Source: Paramarasmius palmivorus (lineage: Eukaryota > Basidiomycota > Agaricomycetes > Agaricales > Marasmiaceae). Taken from it: a DNA stretch of 64,000 nt. Below are positions 30,997-41,342 of the stretch, piece by piece. Below the pieces are notes generated by a model. It was not told the DNA's origin. It searched no databases and worked only from the letters and a program-made list of their open reading frames with translations. The DNA lies in NCBI GenBank assembly GCA_037176845.1, contig JAYKXP010000191.1:1-64000 (forward strand). Reading direction: 5' to 3'. The first letter of the stretch is position 1. Each line of letters opens with the position of its first letter. The position numbers were made by a program, and so were the translations under genes.

Positions 30997-33671
30997 TTAT
31001 GCCGGATGGAAGGTGATCTCCCAGACTTTGACGCAACCATCGAAACCGGCACTGGCAAGTTTGCCCGTCTTTCCATCTGCACTGTCTATCCAGAGAACAG
31101 CGTTCACACCACCGGGTCCAACATTCTTCAGGGCAATGTTCTTTAGTGGCTTAGCAACGCTCCAGATGTAAACATGGGTATCCAGCGATCCAGATGCGCA
31201 GTGCTTGGAGTCAGAGGTCCACGCGAGACTGTTTATGCGAGCGGTGTGGAAAGACCATCGTGATGTGACGAGCTGTCAGGGAACATTCAACGAGGTTAGA
31301 TTATGAATCCTAAACAATTCATGGCAATATCGGACATACCTTGTTCTCTCCGGTATCGAACAAGGAAATTCTGCCGCTAGACTTAACGAGTGCAGATATT
31401 AGTGCTAGACATAATAGAGTAGAATTCAGGGCCACAGCAAAACTTACATCTCCAGCTGCCAGATAGGTTCCATCTGGTGAGAAAGATAAAGCGCTAACGA
31501 CTCCTTTGCTGCCTTCCAACACGGCCTTCTCCTTCAGTGCCTTTCCGTCCCAGTCGTACAAGCGCACTTTTTGGTCCTTCGGACGCCAAGAACCGAAATC
31601 AGATTGACTTGACCATGAGCGCACCAGAACCCGCAAAACGCACCTCTCCGCCAATTGCAACAACAGATCTCCATATAGCTACCGCACTGGGAGTGTATTT
31701 GGTAGCCAGATCAAACACTTTCTGATTTGATCTGATCACTTCTACACCATTAACTTCCACAATAACCACAGATTCGTCGTCGGCGACTGCAATTGACTTT
31801 GGTTGAGAAGCGGTCGCGAGTGATGCTTGGCTATTCAAAAAGAGAACGGTGGTGAGAGTCTGAATACTAAAGAAGGGTATAAGATTGGAGACTGACGTGA
31901 ACCCGCTATCAGCTGCGTCGATTTCTCTAATACGATCATCAAAGCCTGCAGAATACACCTTGTTGCCAGCGGGAGAAGCTGCGAGTCCAGTGACGACACT
32001 GGTATGTCCCTGTCCTTGAAGGTGCGTAGATTCGCCTTTTGAGCTGGAAAATGAAAGGACACGACCGTCGGCTGTACCGGCAAGGAACGTGTCTGAACCA
32101 AAAGCTGCCATCGCAGTGATTGGTTTTTGGGGTGCCTAAGTTCCACTTCATTATGCAATAGAGCATTAGACCAAAAACAGAAACTGACGTTGATGATCCT
32201 CGCCGGTTTGTCTGCAGTTCTTTGGTCAAATATATTGAGGTCACCACCAAGGGACAAGGAAACAATTTCCTTCTCCCCGCTCCACGCGTTTCCTACTTGC
32301 TGGTTGCCGACACCAGATCCGAGCGACCATGTTTGAACAGCTTTACGAGCCTCGACATCCCCTGCACAACGGTGTTTGGTAAGATGTTATCAACAGAGAG
32401 TACTGTCGTTCTCACAGAGTTTGACAGTACAGTCAGCTGAGGAAGTCACCAGGGTTTTGGAATCGGGGCTCCAGGAACATGCCATCTAGTGAACTTCTCC
32501 AGCGCATATCGCGATACTTTAGGGACCAGGGACTCACCACACTGCCTTTGTGGGGAGTATCCGTAATCTCCGCCATAGTATCACCAGTCTTTCCGTCGTA
32601 CAAGAAAAGCTTGGAATCGGAGCCAACGCTAGCAAATAAGTCACCAGAAGGTGCATAACGAACATCTTGAACGAATTTGGTGTGGGTTTTAATTGTCTAC
32701 ATACTATTATCGGAAGAAGTCCTCTCAGTATGAAGAGTCGCACCTTATCATACTTGTAAGGGGCACCTGGCGCGTTTTCAGTAACGATATGATATGCCTG
32801 GAGAGATTTACCTTGGTGGAAGATTATAAGAGTGTCATCGCCAGCGGTTGCGGCACGGAATGGTCTTTGGTGACGAATTGCAACGGCATTTATGGCCTAA
32901 ACGAGACATGTAAGATGGCGCTGAAGAACTAGAGTGGCCAAAATCGAGACATTCCTTAGAGTGTCCACTAATTTCCCCCGTGGAGGAGCCTGTATCCATC
33001 ATAAAGGCGTGGCCGAACCTAAAAATTGGTCAAAATCATAGTACAGGTTATGAACACGGATTAGGACACACTTTTCCTTTCCATCTCCCACTGCTAGTAT
33101 TCTTTTGCTCTCACCATCCCACTCCAAGTCGTTGCTGTGAACAATGACGCGTAAGATGTGACTAAGACGGTCAAGCCAGAGAGCTGCTGAAACGCACATT
33201 CGTCCGGAAATTACTTTGTATTCCCCCTTCAAAGTCTTATCTTCTCCAACAGTATCCCATACTCTTACTATCGATGGTTTAGTCGTCAGGAATGGTAGTT
33301 CTTTGGTACCGTACTGACCGGTGCCTCCAGCATCAGCAGATGCACAGTAGTACCCAGACGGAGAGATACGAGCTACGGTCGCATTTTGTACGTGACCGGC
33401 GTATGATACTGAAGCTGAAGGGTTCTAGGCGTCGGTACACGGTTAATGATAGCAGACAAAATTCATGGGTAGGTGATCACTGACGTTGAGGTCGCGTATC
33501 TATAAACTTGGAGGTCAAAATGGATGTTTTATGCCGAGCTAGGTCGTCACTTACAATCACGGATTTCCCATTCGTATACACAATCTTGTCTTTGCTGGCG
33601 CTAAGCTTTGTTGATACCCCCCTGTCTGTGGTTGGATTTGCAGGATAGAGACTGGTTTGCTTGAAAGACAT
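30997..33671 (-). CDS. aip1: Actin-interacting protein 1 (WDR1 homologue)
   Basis: A WD40 protein that works with cofilin to disassemble actin filaments in the cytoplasm. The N-terminus reads SFKQTSLYPANPTTDRGVSTKLS, typical of Aip1. WD-type units can be followed along the gene: HVQNATVARISPSGYYCASAD, INDLEWDGESKRILAVGDG, FVQDVRYAPSGDLFASVGSD, SVMACSWSPDSKTLVTSSAD, SVVTGLAASPAGNKVYSAG, VVSALSFSPDGTYLAAGD and INSLAWTSDSKHCASGS. The protein ends GFDGCVKVWEITFHPA at 30997. This is enough for the two seven-bladed propellers of the family. There are at least ten short introns, some with very small exons near the 5' end (for example ATACGCGACCTCAAC at about 33490). I did not fix every splice site, so the exact length is uncertain. 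Confidence 0.88.
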
Positions 33672-35628
33672 GACGATTCAACTTTGATAGAGGAGTTCAA
33701 ATTGTGAGACGAATTATCGAAAATTTGGTAAGAAATGTGGAGAATGAGCTTAACAAAATGCGTTGCTGTGGGGAGATGTAAGAGCCATGGTTGGGTTGTC
33801 ATCGATAGGCATGGTCCGTGCGTAGGAACTGCGCGGAGACGAGTCAGCCGAATTCAAACTTCAGACCCTCATCCATTGACACCATTAGCAAAGCCAACAG
33901 AGCGAAATTTTGGGGATGAACAGCTGGTAAATTATCATCGTGTCTTGTCCTCAACGCAACTCAACGCTCTCTAGGTTCTAGAACACGGGCTTAGCGCATT
34001 AAAATTTACGAGCTCGATGAGAAAACCCAAGGATTTCCCGAATTTCGGATAACCACTCCTCCTGCCATGCTGGCAGACTCAATCAAGACCTAATGCACCC
34101 CAGCGATGTAACAGAATACCTCGACGATGAGCCATTCCGACTCAGACATCTCCGAGTCCGGCAAGTACGGCCCTCTGCTCCCACTCCGAGGTACCCACGT
34201 ATTCCCAACAAAACCTCCGAATGAGGTATTTTTCAACCTTCATATCTTCTTTGCAACTTCTGAAGTTCTGAATATCTTTAGGAAATGAGTCTTCGTCTTT
34301 AAACGGCCTCTCAATCAGTGCTCTACCTTCCCAGACGTTGTACCGATATTGTACCCACCTGCATGTTCCATAACCCCGGAGATATCGCAGCCCACCTGAT
34401 ATTGTCGTTGAACTCACATGCCACGCAATAACGACATGACTTCGATACAATCTCAGTTCCCAACAACAGCACAGATGCTTTTGTCGTCTCTTCCTGACAG
34501 TGATGTCAAGAGGTCTCGGGTGGCGTAGTGACACTGATGCTCCTGCCCATCACAGAGCATCTACCCCGCACATTCAATTACAACTACAACTGTATCGGCC
34601 GATCATTGCTCTGGCCTTCGAAAAGGTCTCGTATTGCTTGGCTTGGCAATGGTATTCGACTTGTGAAGCTAAACAAAACATGGAATTGCTGGTCAGCTGG
34701 TCTCCCCTCACTCGACGATGGTATTTACTGACCACGGTAGTAGGTATTCTAGGCATGAGCAGGCTTCCGCGGTGACATCGGCAAGTCTTCCCCATTTTTA
34801 TTCCCGAGGTATCAATTCAATTAAAGGGCAAGAGATTTGTGGTGGGGCTACAGTAGAAACTGTCTACCTGGTCTGGTGTTCACAAAGCGTGCCCGCTACT
34901 CTGTATAAACTGAATCGCGTTAGAGGATGGTGTGCTCTTATCGTTTACACGAGCTCATTTGCATGATTGCTAAGTTGATGCGCCACGCTCAACGAAGATC
35001 GGCCGAATATGTCTGAAGTTTCAAGTCATGACTTCATCTAATAGACACTATCATTGTCAGATTTACGCTATCCCGAACAAGGAGGCTGACATCCGCCAAA
35101 TTTAACTATCGTTTAGGAAGGGCACCACATCCTCTCATGCTATACACAAAGGGACAAAGTGCTATGAACAGACGCTTTGGGTCCCCGCAACAGCACCCAT
35201 GTGATGGTCGTCCTCTCGCTTGCCATGTGATGGGCCAGTTCGAAGCCAGTTTTCGATGAAGGTAAGTGAGGAACCATCAAGCAGAGTACTTCTATCTTAA
35301 TCGTTACTCTTTCAGGGCGAATAATCGGACTCGATAACATATGTGGAATAGTGTGAAGGGATATCGGAATTTCGGATTCGCGATGCAGCGAAACCTCATT
35401 TGCAAACCATCCAAGCCTTTTGGAAGGTCAAGAATCAATGTAGACGTGTTCAAAGTATGGTAACTCCAGTTGTGGGTTGAACTTTCGATCGGCCGATCAT
35501 GGGACACCTTACCGGCAGTCTCCCCGCTCCCTTTTTTCGGAAGGCTGACGAGCGGAAGTTACGTCAGATGCCTCTAAGTATAAAACACGGGGAGGTTCGA
35601 AGATGAAATTTCCAGTGTCCATTCTAGC
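33672..35628. other. Intergenic, aip1 upstream and MFS 2 promoter
   Basis: Nearly 2 kb without a supported gene. The left part must carry the aip1 promoter. Frames at 34142-34534 (minus, 130 codons) and 34500-34775 (plus) have no recognisable motif and no consistent splicing. A TATAAAA box at 35579 serves the permease on the right. Confidence 0.5.
35579..35585 (+). promoter_or_regulatory. TATA box of MFS permease 2
   Basis: TATAAAA lies 50 bp before the start codon at 35629, matching the position of the box in the paralogous permease at 18546. Confidence 0.65.
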
Positions 35629-38022
35629 ATGTCGTTGGAAAAGCACCTCAAGACCTCATCCTCCGTTGAGGATGTCAAAGTGGAGAACGCGGAACGTGAG
35701 GACTACCAAGAGCCCTCCGAATCATGGCTCGCGGAAGAGAAGAAACTAGTTCGCAAGTTAGACAAGCGCATCCTGCCCATGGCTTGCTTGTTATATTTGT
35801 TCGCTTGTGAGTGTACGTTTACTTTCGAACATGTTCCTCCTCGCTAACATATCCCTTATCATCAGACCTCGATCGAACCAACCTTGGAAACGCCAAACTC
35901 CAATTCTTCCCGAGGGATGTTCTTGGAGGAGATCCCACAGGCGTCCTCTTCGATTGGGTCAACTCGGCGTTTTTCTTTTCATACGTGCGTTTTCTCCCGC
36001 GCTTGTGTGACCGGTACCGAGACTGAGTGTTTTATGTATAGATCATCTTCCAAATTCCCGCTACCATTGTTTCGAAACTCTTTCCTCCAAGGATCTGGTT
36101 AGCCTGTGCAGCAATGGGGTGGGGACTCTGTTCCACCCTAATGGTAGGCTTTATCTTCTATGTTACTTCCAGTTATGCTAATGCTGGCCGAATAGTCGAC
36201 TACTTTCAACTTTGGTTCGGCAATGACTGCTAGGGTCTTCCTGGGCGTCTTCGAGGCAGGATTCGGACCCGCTATCCCTCTTTACTTTTGTGAGTGCAAA
36301 CCAATTTCACTTCCGCATTTTGCGTTGATTACATGTTCTGTTTCCTCAGCGCTGTTCTATACAAAAGCCGAAATGGGGCTCCGGGTAAGTTTCCGTGCGC
36401 ACTGTCAGAGATACCGGACTCATCACACACCAAATAGATGGCATATTGGTTTGGATTCGCTGCAGTAGCTGGTGCATTCGGTGGTATTGTACGAACACCA
36501 CATTCTTATCTGTATGAAAGACTAAGTGAACTGATCGGAATGTCATCTAGATTGCATTTGGTATACAAAATGCCGATGTCGCCATCGAGAATTGGAAGCT
36601 ACTATTCATCGTCGAGGTAAGAACATTCGTCTCGACCGCCGCCCCGGCACTGATGGTTCTACTCAAAAATAGGGTCTCCCGGCGATCGCTCTGGGAATTC
36701 TAACGATCTTTTTACTCCCGAACAGACCCGAATCAACGACTTTCTTTAACGAACGAGAGCGGAAAATCGCATTGGACAGAATGAATCGGGCTACTAGCGG
36801 TGATGTTGGGCAGACTGTGAACAAGAGTACACTTATACTTTCCACTGTTATTCACCCCTATTCTAACAATCACAACAGGTCATATCGGCTTAGCGTTCCG
36901 TGATTGGAGGGTAGGTAATCATTTTCTAGCGCAGTCGTCCTTCTGAACTCTATTCAGATATACGTTGGCGGCGTTATCTATTTCGGGCTGAACGCGTCCC
37001 TTGCGTCTACGTCAGCCTTCCTGCCGACTATCAACCAGACGTTTGGATACTGTAAGCTTCATGAAACCAACTGATTCATATATCTCATGATTTCACTCCT
37101 AGCCCGTGCCAACTCCCAGTTACTTACCGTACCGCCGTATGCGGTTGCTGCTGTGGTTTTGACTCTACTGTCAGCTATATCCGACCGCTTGCAGTCCCGA
37201 GGTGAGAGAAAATAATGCCTCAGGTAGTACAGCCCGCTAAACGCGCCAGCAGGTATCTTCATGATGGCCGCGACTTCTCTTGGAGGCATAGGCTACTTGT
37301 AAGTTCGGCTGTCAACGCTCATGATACTTCAATCTTGACAGTTGTTCAGAATATTACTTGTCGTCCCGACGAACATACGTGCGAGATACTTTGCTACCTT
37401 CTGCATCACTAGTGGTACGTATACTGCTATTGGGATCATCATCGCATGGTGTGCGTGTTGCTATTCACTTACCACATCTATCGTGTGCTCATTCGTGTTC
37501 TCTAGTTGCCCACAATCTTGGATCCGAGACAAAGAAGGCCACCGGAATCCCAATGTTCATGGCGATTGGTCAATGTGGGAGTGTATTGGGCTCTCACTTA
37601 TTGCCCGACGCTGAAGGTCCGAGATATATGTGCGTGATTTTAGGTCTCCCGTTCGGTCTACATCCTAACGCCCCTGCAGAAAAGGCTTTGCAGGTTGGAC
37701 ATGTTGCGTTTCTTCCCTCTTATACTGACTCTGTCCTGGATATTAGTCTGCTGTGGCCTTGAATTTCTCGCCACCCTCTGTTCATTTGTGCTAACGGTAA
37801 GGAAGTTAGCGCTATATGTCAATACATTGCTTAATCTGCTGATAGGTGTCCTACCGGATGGACAACGCTCGTCGCGACACACAGTACGGTACTCCACAGG
37901 AACATGCAAGGGTTGACGTTAGCGAACATGCAGATAAGGTGTGCAAATTTACTTGTCCCTGTTGCCCCCTTTAGTGGCTCAATAAACACGCACAGGCTCC
38001 CGGCTTCCGTTATGTTCCATAG
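35629..38022 (+). CDS. MFS permease, Dal5/anion-cation symporter type, copy 2
   Basis: A paralogue of the permease at 18546-21007, with the same exon plan of about 18 exons. LDRTNLGNAKLQ gives the DRxNxGNA family signature. Other helices or loops read GGDPTGVLFDWVNSAFFFSY, WLACAAMGWGLCSTL, GVFEAGFGPAIPLYF, AYWFGFAAVAGAFGG, YVGGVIYFGLNASLAS, YTAIGIIIAW and GQCGSVLGSHLLPDAEGP. The cytosolic loop NRPESTTFFNERERKIAL separates the two halves. The C-terminus EHADKAPGFRYVP is nearly identical to copy 1. All splice phases I checked are consistent, so the gene looks intact. Unlike copy 1, no regulator gene stands beside it. The substrate is unknown. Confidence 0.87.
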
Positions 38023-38232
38023 TATCGACTGTCAAATTAGCGTCTAGGGAGTACTGCGACCTGTACATGTTTTCTCGCCTGTAATACTACGCTGTGCTTC
38101 AAGTTCTACAATTAATTGCTGCTTGAGTGTGCTGACCTCGATCACGTGCTGTTCATTGTCGCGTTTCATGGTCCGTGCGCTGTGCACCGCCACAGTCGTT
38201 CTCTCTTCCTTTCACTATCGTACAGTTTCACC

Positions 38233-39689
38233 ATGCCATTGGAAGACGTGTTCTCGAGCAGTGCACCTGCAATTGTTGATTGCGATGTTCTCGAAGCAGC
38301 GAAAGAGAACATCCAACCTCTTGCAACGGGACGTCGAGTCACTGCACTTTCATCTATCCTTTCGACACCCCATGCACAACGAGAACCAAAACTCAATGCC
38401 ACTCGAAACAGACTGCGGATAAACGTGGAGCTTGCTCTTGAAGATGAAGAGGACGACCCCTTGGAAGCCTATAGCGCCTTGGTCAACTGGACAATGGAGA
38501 ATTATCCTCAAGGTCACAGTGCAGAATCAGGGTTGTTGGAATTGCTAGAAGAGGCGACGCGTGTTTTGAAAGATCACAGAGGTGGAATATGGAAGAAGGA
38601 GGCAAAATATCTGAAGCTATGGATGCTCTATGCCAGCTTTGTAGAGAAGCCTGATATCATCTACCGTTTCCTACTGGCAAACGACATTGGCACAGATATA
38701 GCTACTCTTTACGAGGAGTATGCTGCGATTTTGGAGAGGGATGGAAGGTAAGCATCGAATATCGTTCTCTCTCCGGTTCCAGCTTAGGTGGACTTCATCC
38801 AGACGCAAAGAAGCCGATCAAGCTTATAACCTCGGTATCGCTCGAAAGGCCGCGCCACTAGAGCGCCTCAAATCGAAACATGAAGATTTCCAAAAACGCA
38901 TGATGTGCGCTGCTCCCGCCGCATCCGCTGTCAGTGATGCCGTTCCAGCCCCATCAGAGCCGCGAAGGACCGTGCTAGCCACTACTTCCGCCGCTCCCCC
39001 TCTAGCATCGTCATCTAATCCACCAACGCGAACGTCTAGAGCTCCTTCGACATCCTCAAATGTTCCCCTTAGGGTGTTCGTCGACCCAACTGGCTCAGCT
39101 GCCCAGTCAGCTGAAATGGAGACAAATACCTGGCCAGACTTGGGAACACGTAAAACGAGGGTGAAGGAGAATCAGCCCGAGGTGAAGAAGCTCTCTGGGT
39201 CGACGCTCAAGCAGGCTGGGAAGACGAAACGAATCGCCTCATCGAGCTCCGCTGCGTCGAAGATCGTGCCATATAGAGATCCTGGCCCAGATGAAATGCC
39301 GCCTCCCACCACCCTTCCTTCTCGTTCCACCTCAGCGAAGAAAGACGCCGTGCTCAGTACCCCTGCAAAGGGTAAATTCGTACCTTACAGCGATACCGAA
39401 GCCGAAGCACCTCCTGTCCCTTCCACACCGAAGTTCACTCCTTTTCGTGATGAGGTACGCACAATCAAGTTTCTTTTAAGGTTAGGACACAGTTCTTATC
39501 GTTTTCATTGAATAGGTCGCATCCACCCCTTCATCGTCTGCTGTACCTGGCCATGTGATGAAACTGAAAAAGCCTGATATCAAATTCTCTAGTTCCGAGG
39601 CAGAGGCGTTGCGCAGGGATCCTCTGAAGAACTATGATGAAGCAGCCGTGGGTGATGTTTATGCACCAAAGGTGGTCTATGAGGCTTGA
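38233..39689 (+). CDS. mad3: Spindle assembly checkpoint protein Mad3/BubR1
   Basis: A subunit of the mitotic checkpoint complex, which inhibits the APC/C through Cdc20 until kinetochores are attached. Three exons (38233-38747, 38803-39454, 39516-39689) give 446 residues. KEN box 1 is at residues 24-26 (AAKENIQP). The Mad3/BUB1 homology region (TPR fold) spans about 70-190: DPLEAYSALVNWTMENYPQG, YLKLWMLYASFVEKPDIIYRFL and RRKEADQAYNLGI. KEN box 2 is at 293-295 (RVKENQPE). Motifs of ABBA type stand on both sides of it: LRVFVD (261-266), IVPYRD (326-331), FVPYSD (364-369) and FTPFRD (383-388). There is no kinase domain, so this is Mad3 rather than Bub1. The start ATG has the context CACCATGC. 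Confidence 0.92.
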
Positions 39690-40548
39690 AGCTTGATGTA
39701 TGAGAGATTCCATTGCATGATCCCCTGGCTTTTTTAAGCTGGCCATACCGTACATATATGTTTTCGATTTACTTTTGTTGCATACCCATAAGTGCTTAAT
39801 TCGAACGATAGCTGTGTAACTAATGAATAGCAAACGCGCGAGCGCTTCAGAGCGCTCAGGCCTCATATAAAGTTTATCTTATCGCGTGAATCAACCCGAT
39901 ATAGTTTATCGCTTGTCACTAGTCACTCTGGATAAATTAAAACCAAATTAAAACCCACTCTAGAAAAACTGCATGCTACCTCCCTGCCCTCTATAGTTCG
40001 GATGGAAGTTTTGACGAGAATTATGTACCTCTAAGATGGTTAAGGTTTTGGGAACACTTCTGGTACGTGCTTGTACGTTCCACGCAGATAGGTCTGTGAC
40101 GTGACAAATCTACTTTCAGCCCTGGACGGTTCCCCCTACAACTTGCAGCTTCATTCATTCTCTCGTGTCTCCAGTTACCATTCACTACCATTCGACGTGG
40201 AGAGGGAGCCAACCGTTCCGCCCATCACCTTCAGGCCTTCAGGAGTAACCCAAGTTTGACGTAGCATGGAACCGTTGCCATTCATTCCATGACAGTGGCA
40301 GCTGAGTCTCTCCGACGCTTCTGCCCACTAAAGGGTTTCTTAGTGTGCTGTGCAAGGTTTCCATACTGACTCGGATGCCTCGGAAGCAATCTGCGAAGAA
40401 GGCCACCTTTGCTACGTACGTAAAGGCTTCGCCATACGATACAAATATCCCTCAACAAGGTGCCCCATTTCTTGTGCGGTTCCCGCTGTTCAAAAAGCGT
40501 TGTCGAGGTTTCCGGTATCGTCAGCCCTCAAAAACGACATCCTTCGTT
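39690..40548. other. Intergenic between mad3 and the small secreted protein gene
   Basis: Downstream of mad3 a perfect 7-bp hairpin with a 4-nt loop lies at 39840-39857 (GAGCGCT/AGCGCTC). The reading frame of the next gene stays open upstream to 40345, but that part is Lys/Arg/Phe-rich, lacks a signal peptide and is most likely 5' leader. Confidence 0.45.
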
Positions 40549-41005
40549 ATGCGACCTTCGACCTTCGCAGCCACTCTTCTCTTGGCTACCATCACCCTTG
40601 CGGCCCCAACAAACGTAGCCAATGTGGAATCCGACGGAGATATGAACCATGTCAACGATCACGGTACACGACTTCCATCTACAGGGGTCCCAGTCGTTTC
40701 ATTGGAATCACAGTCGCAAGTGGACGACTCGTATGTGCTTTGAAATGCTACTCTTGCTCGTTCTCTGATTCTCTGTAGGCAGCAATACCGACCTCAGCAG
40801 GGATTAGTTGCAGCGTTGCGTTCGTTGTTCAGTCGGTATGTCCTATTTAAGCCACACTATTTTATCATATGGCATATCCCTTGCAGGAATGAAACGGCAA
40901 ATCCTTTCCCCCGTCGCCGCAGCATTCGTCGCATTCGGCACGCTCACCCAGTGAGGATTATTCAGAATTCATTCCTCCGTATCGCCTGATTTTTCCCTTC
41001 AGTAA
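40549..41005 (+). CDS. Small secreted protein with basic tail
   Basis: From the ATG at 40549 the protein begins MRPSTFAATLLLATITLAAP, a good signal peptide with a likely cleavage after the alanines near residue 18. Exons 40549-40730, 40779-40835 and 40887-40950 join in phase; a last intron (40951-41002) would bring in the stop TAA, giving 101 residues. Without that intron the protein would continue for 13 codons, to a TGA at 40990-40992. The mature part is short, Asp/Gln/Ser-rich and without cysteine. It ends in an Arg-rich stretch, PRRRSIRRIRHAHP. Dibasic sites could be Kex2 targets. It may be a small secreted effector-like or peptide-precursor protein; no family is recognised. Longer in-frame N-termini exist but would bury the signal peptide. 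Confidence 0.55.
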
Positions 41006-41342
41006 ATGATTGACGCTCTGTGCTACGACGTTCTCGATATACCCTTGATACCCAGAACTTATTTATTGGATGCCTACTATGTAAGTGAAGTGACGGTCCA
41101 CCTCTTTACGAATCTATGCTTAAAATTGCTTGTATGAGTTCAGTTTCACGAAGTACATATTGACGATTGCTTAGAATCTAGATGCTACATGTTCCTGCTC
41201 GTAAAATGAATGACAAGATTGTTGACGATCAACATGTTTCTCGCGACGAGACAGTGTACAAAAAAGCAGCACCCTTCCTAGACTAACACGGGCAGGCGAT
41301 GACAAGAAGATGGTATGGCAGGGTATTATAGATGACAAGAAC
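41006..41342. other. Intergenic, no gene seen
   Basis: This separates the convergent ends of the small secreted protein gene and the first TPR-DUF4470 gene. It is AT-rich, and I see no coding frame or repeat. Confidence 0.5.

Noticed and set aside
34142..34534. 130-codon minus-strand frame
   Set aside because: Composition looks random (Arg/Cys/Trp-rich) and nothing links it to neighbouring exons.
38116..38232. Longer N-terminus of Mad3 from the frame opening at 38116
   Set aside because: The ATG at 38233 puts KEN box 1 close to the N-terminus as usual. The upstream part is Phe/His/Ser-rich leader sequence.
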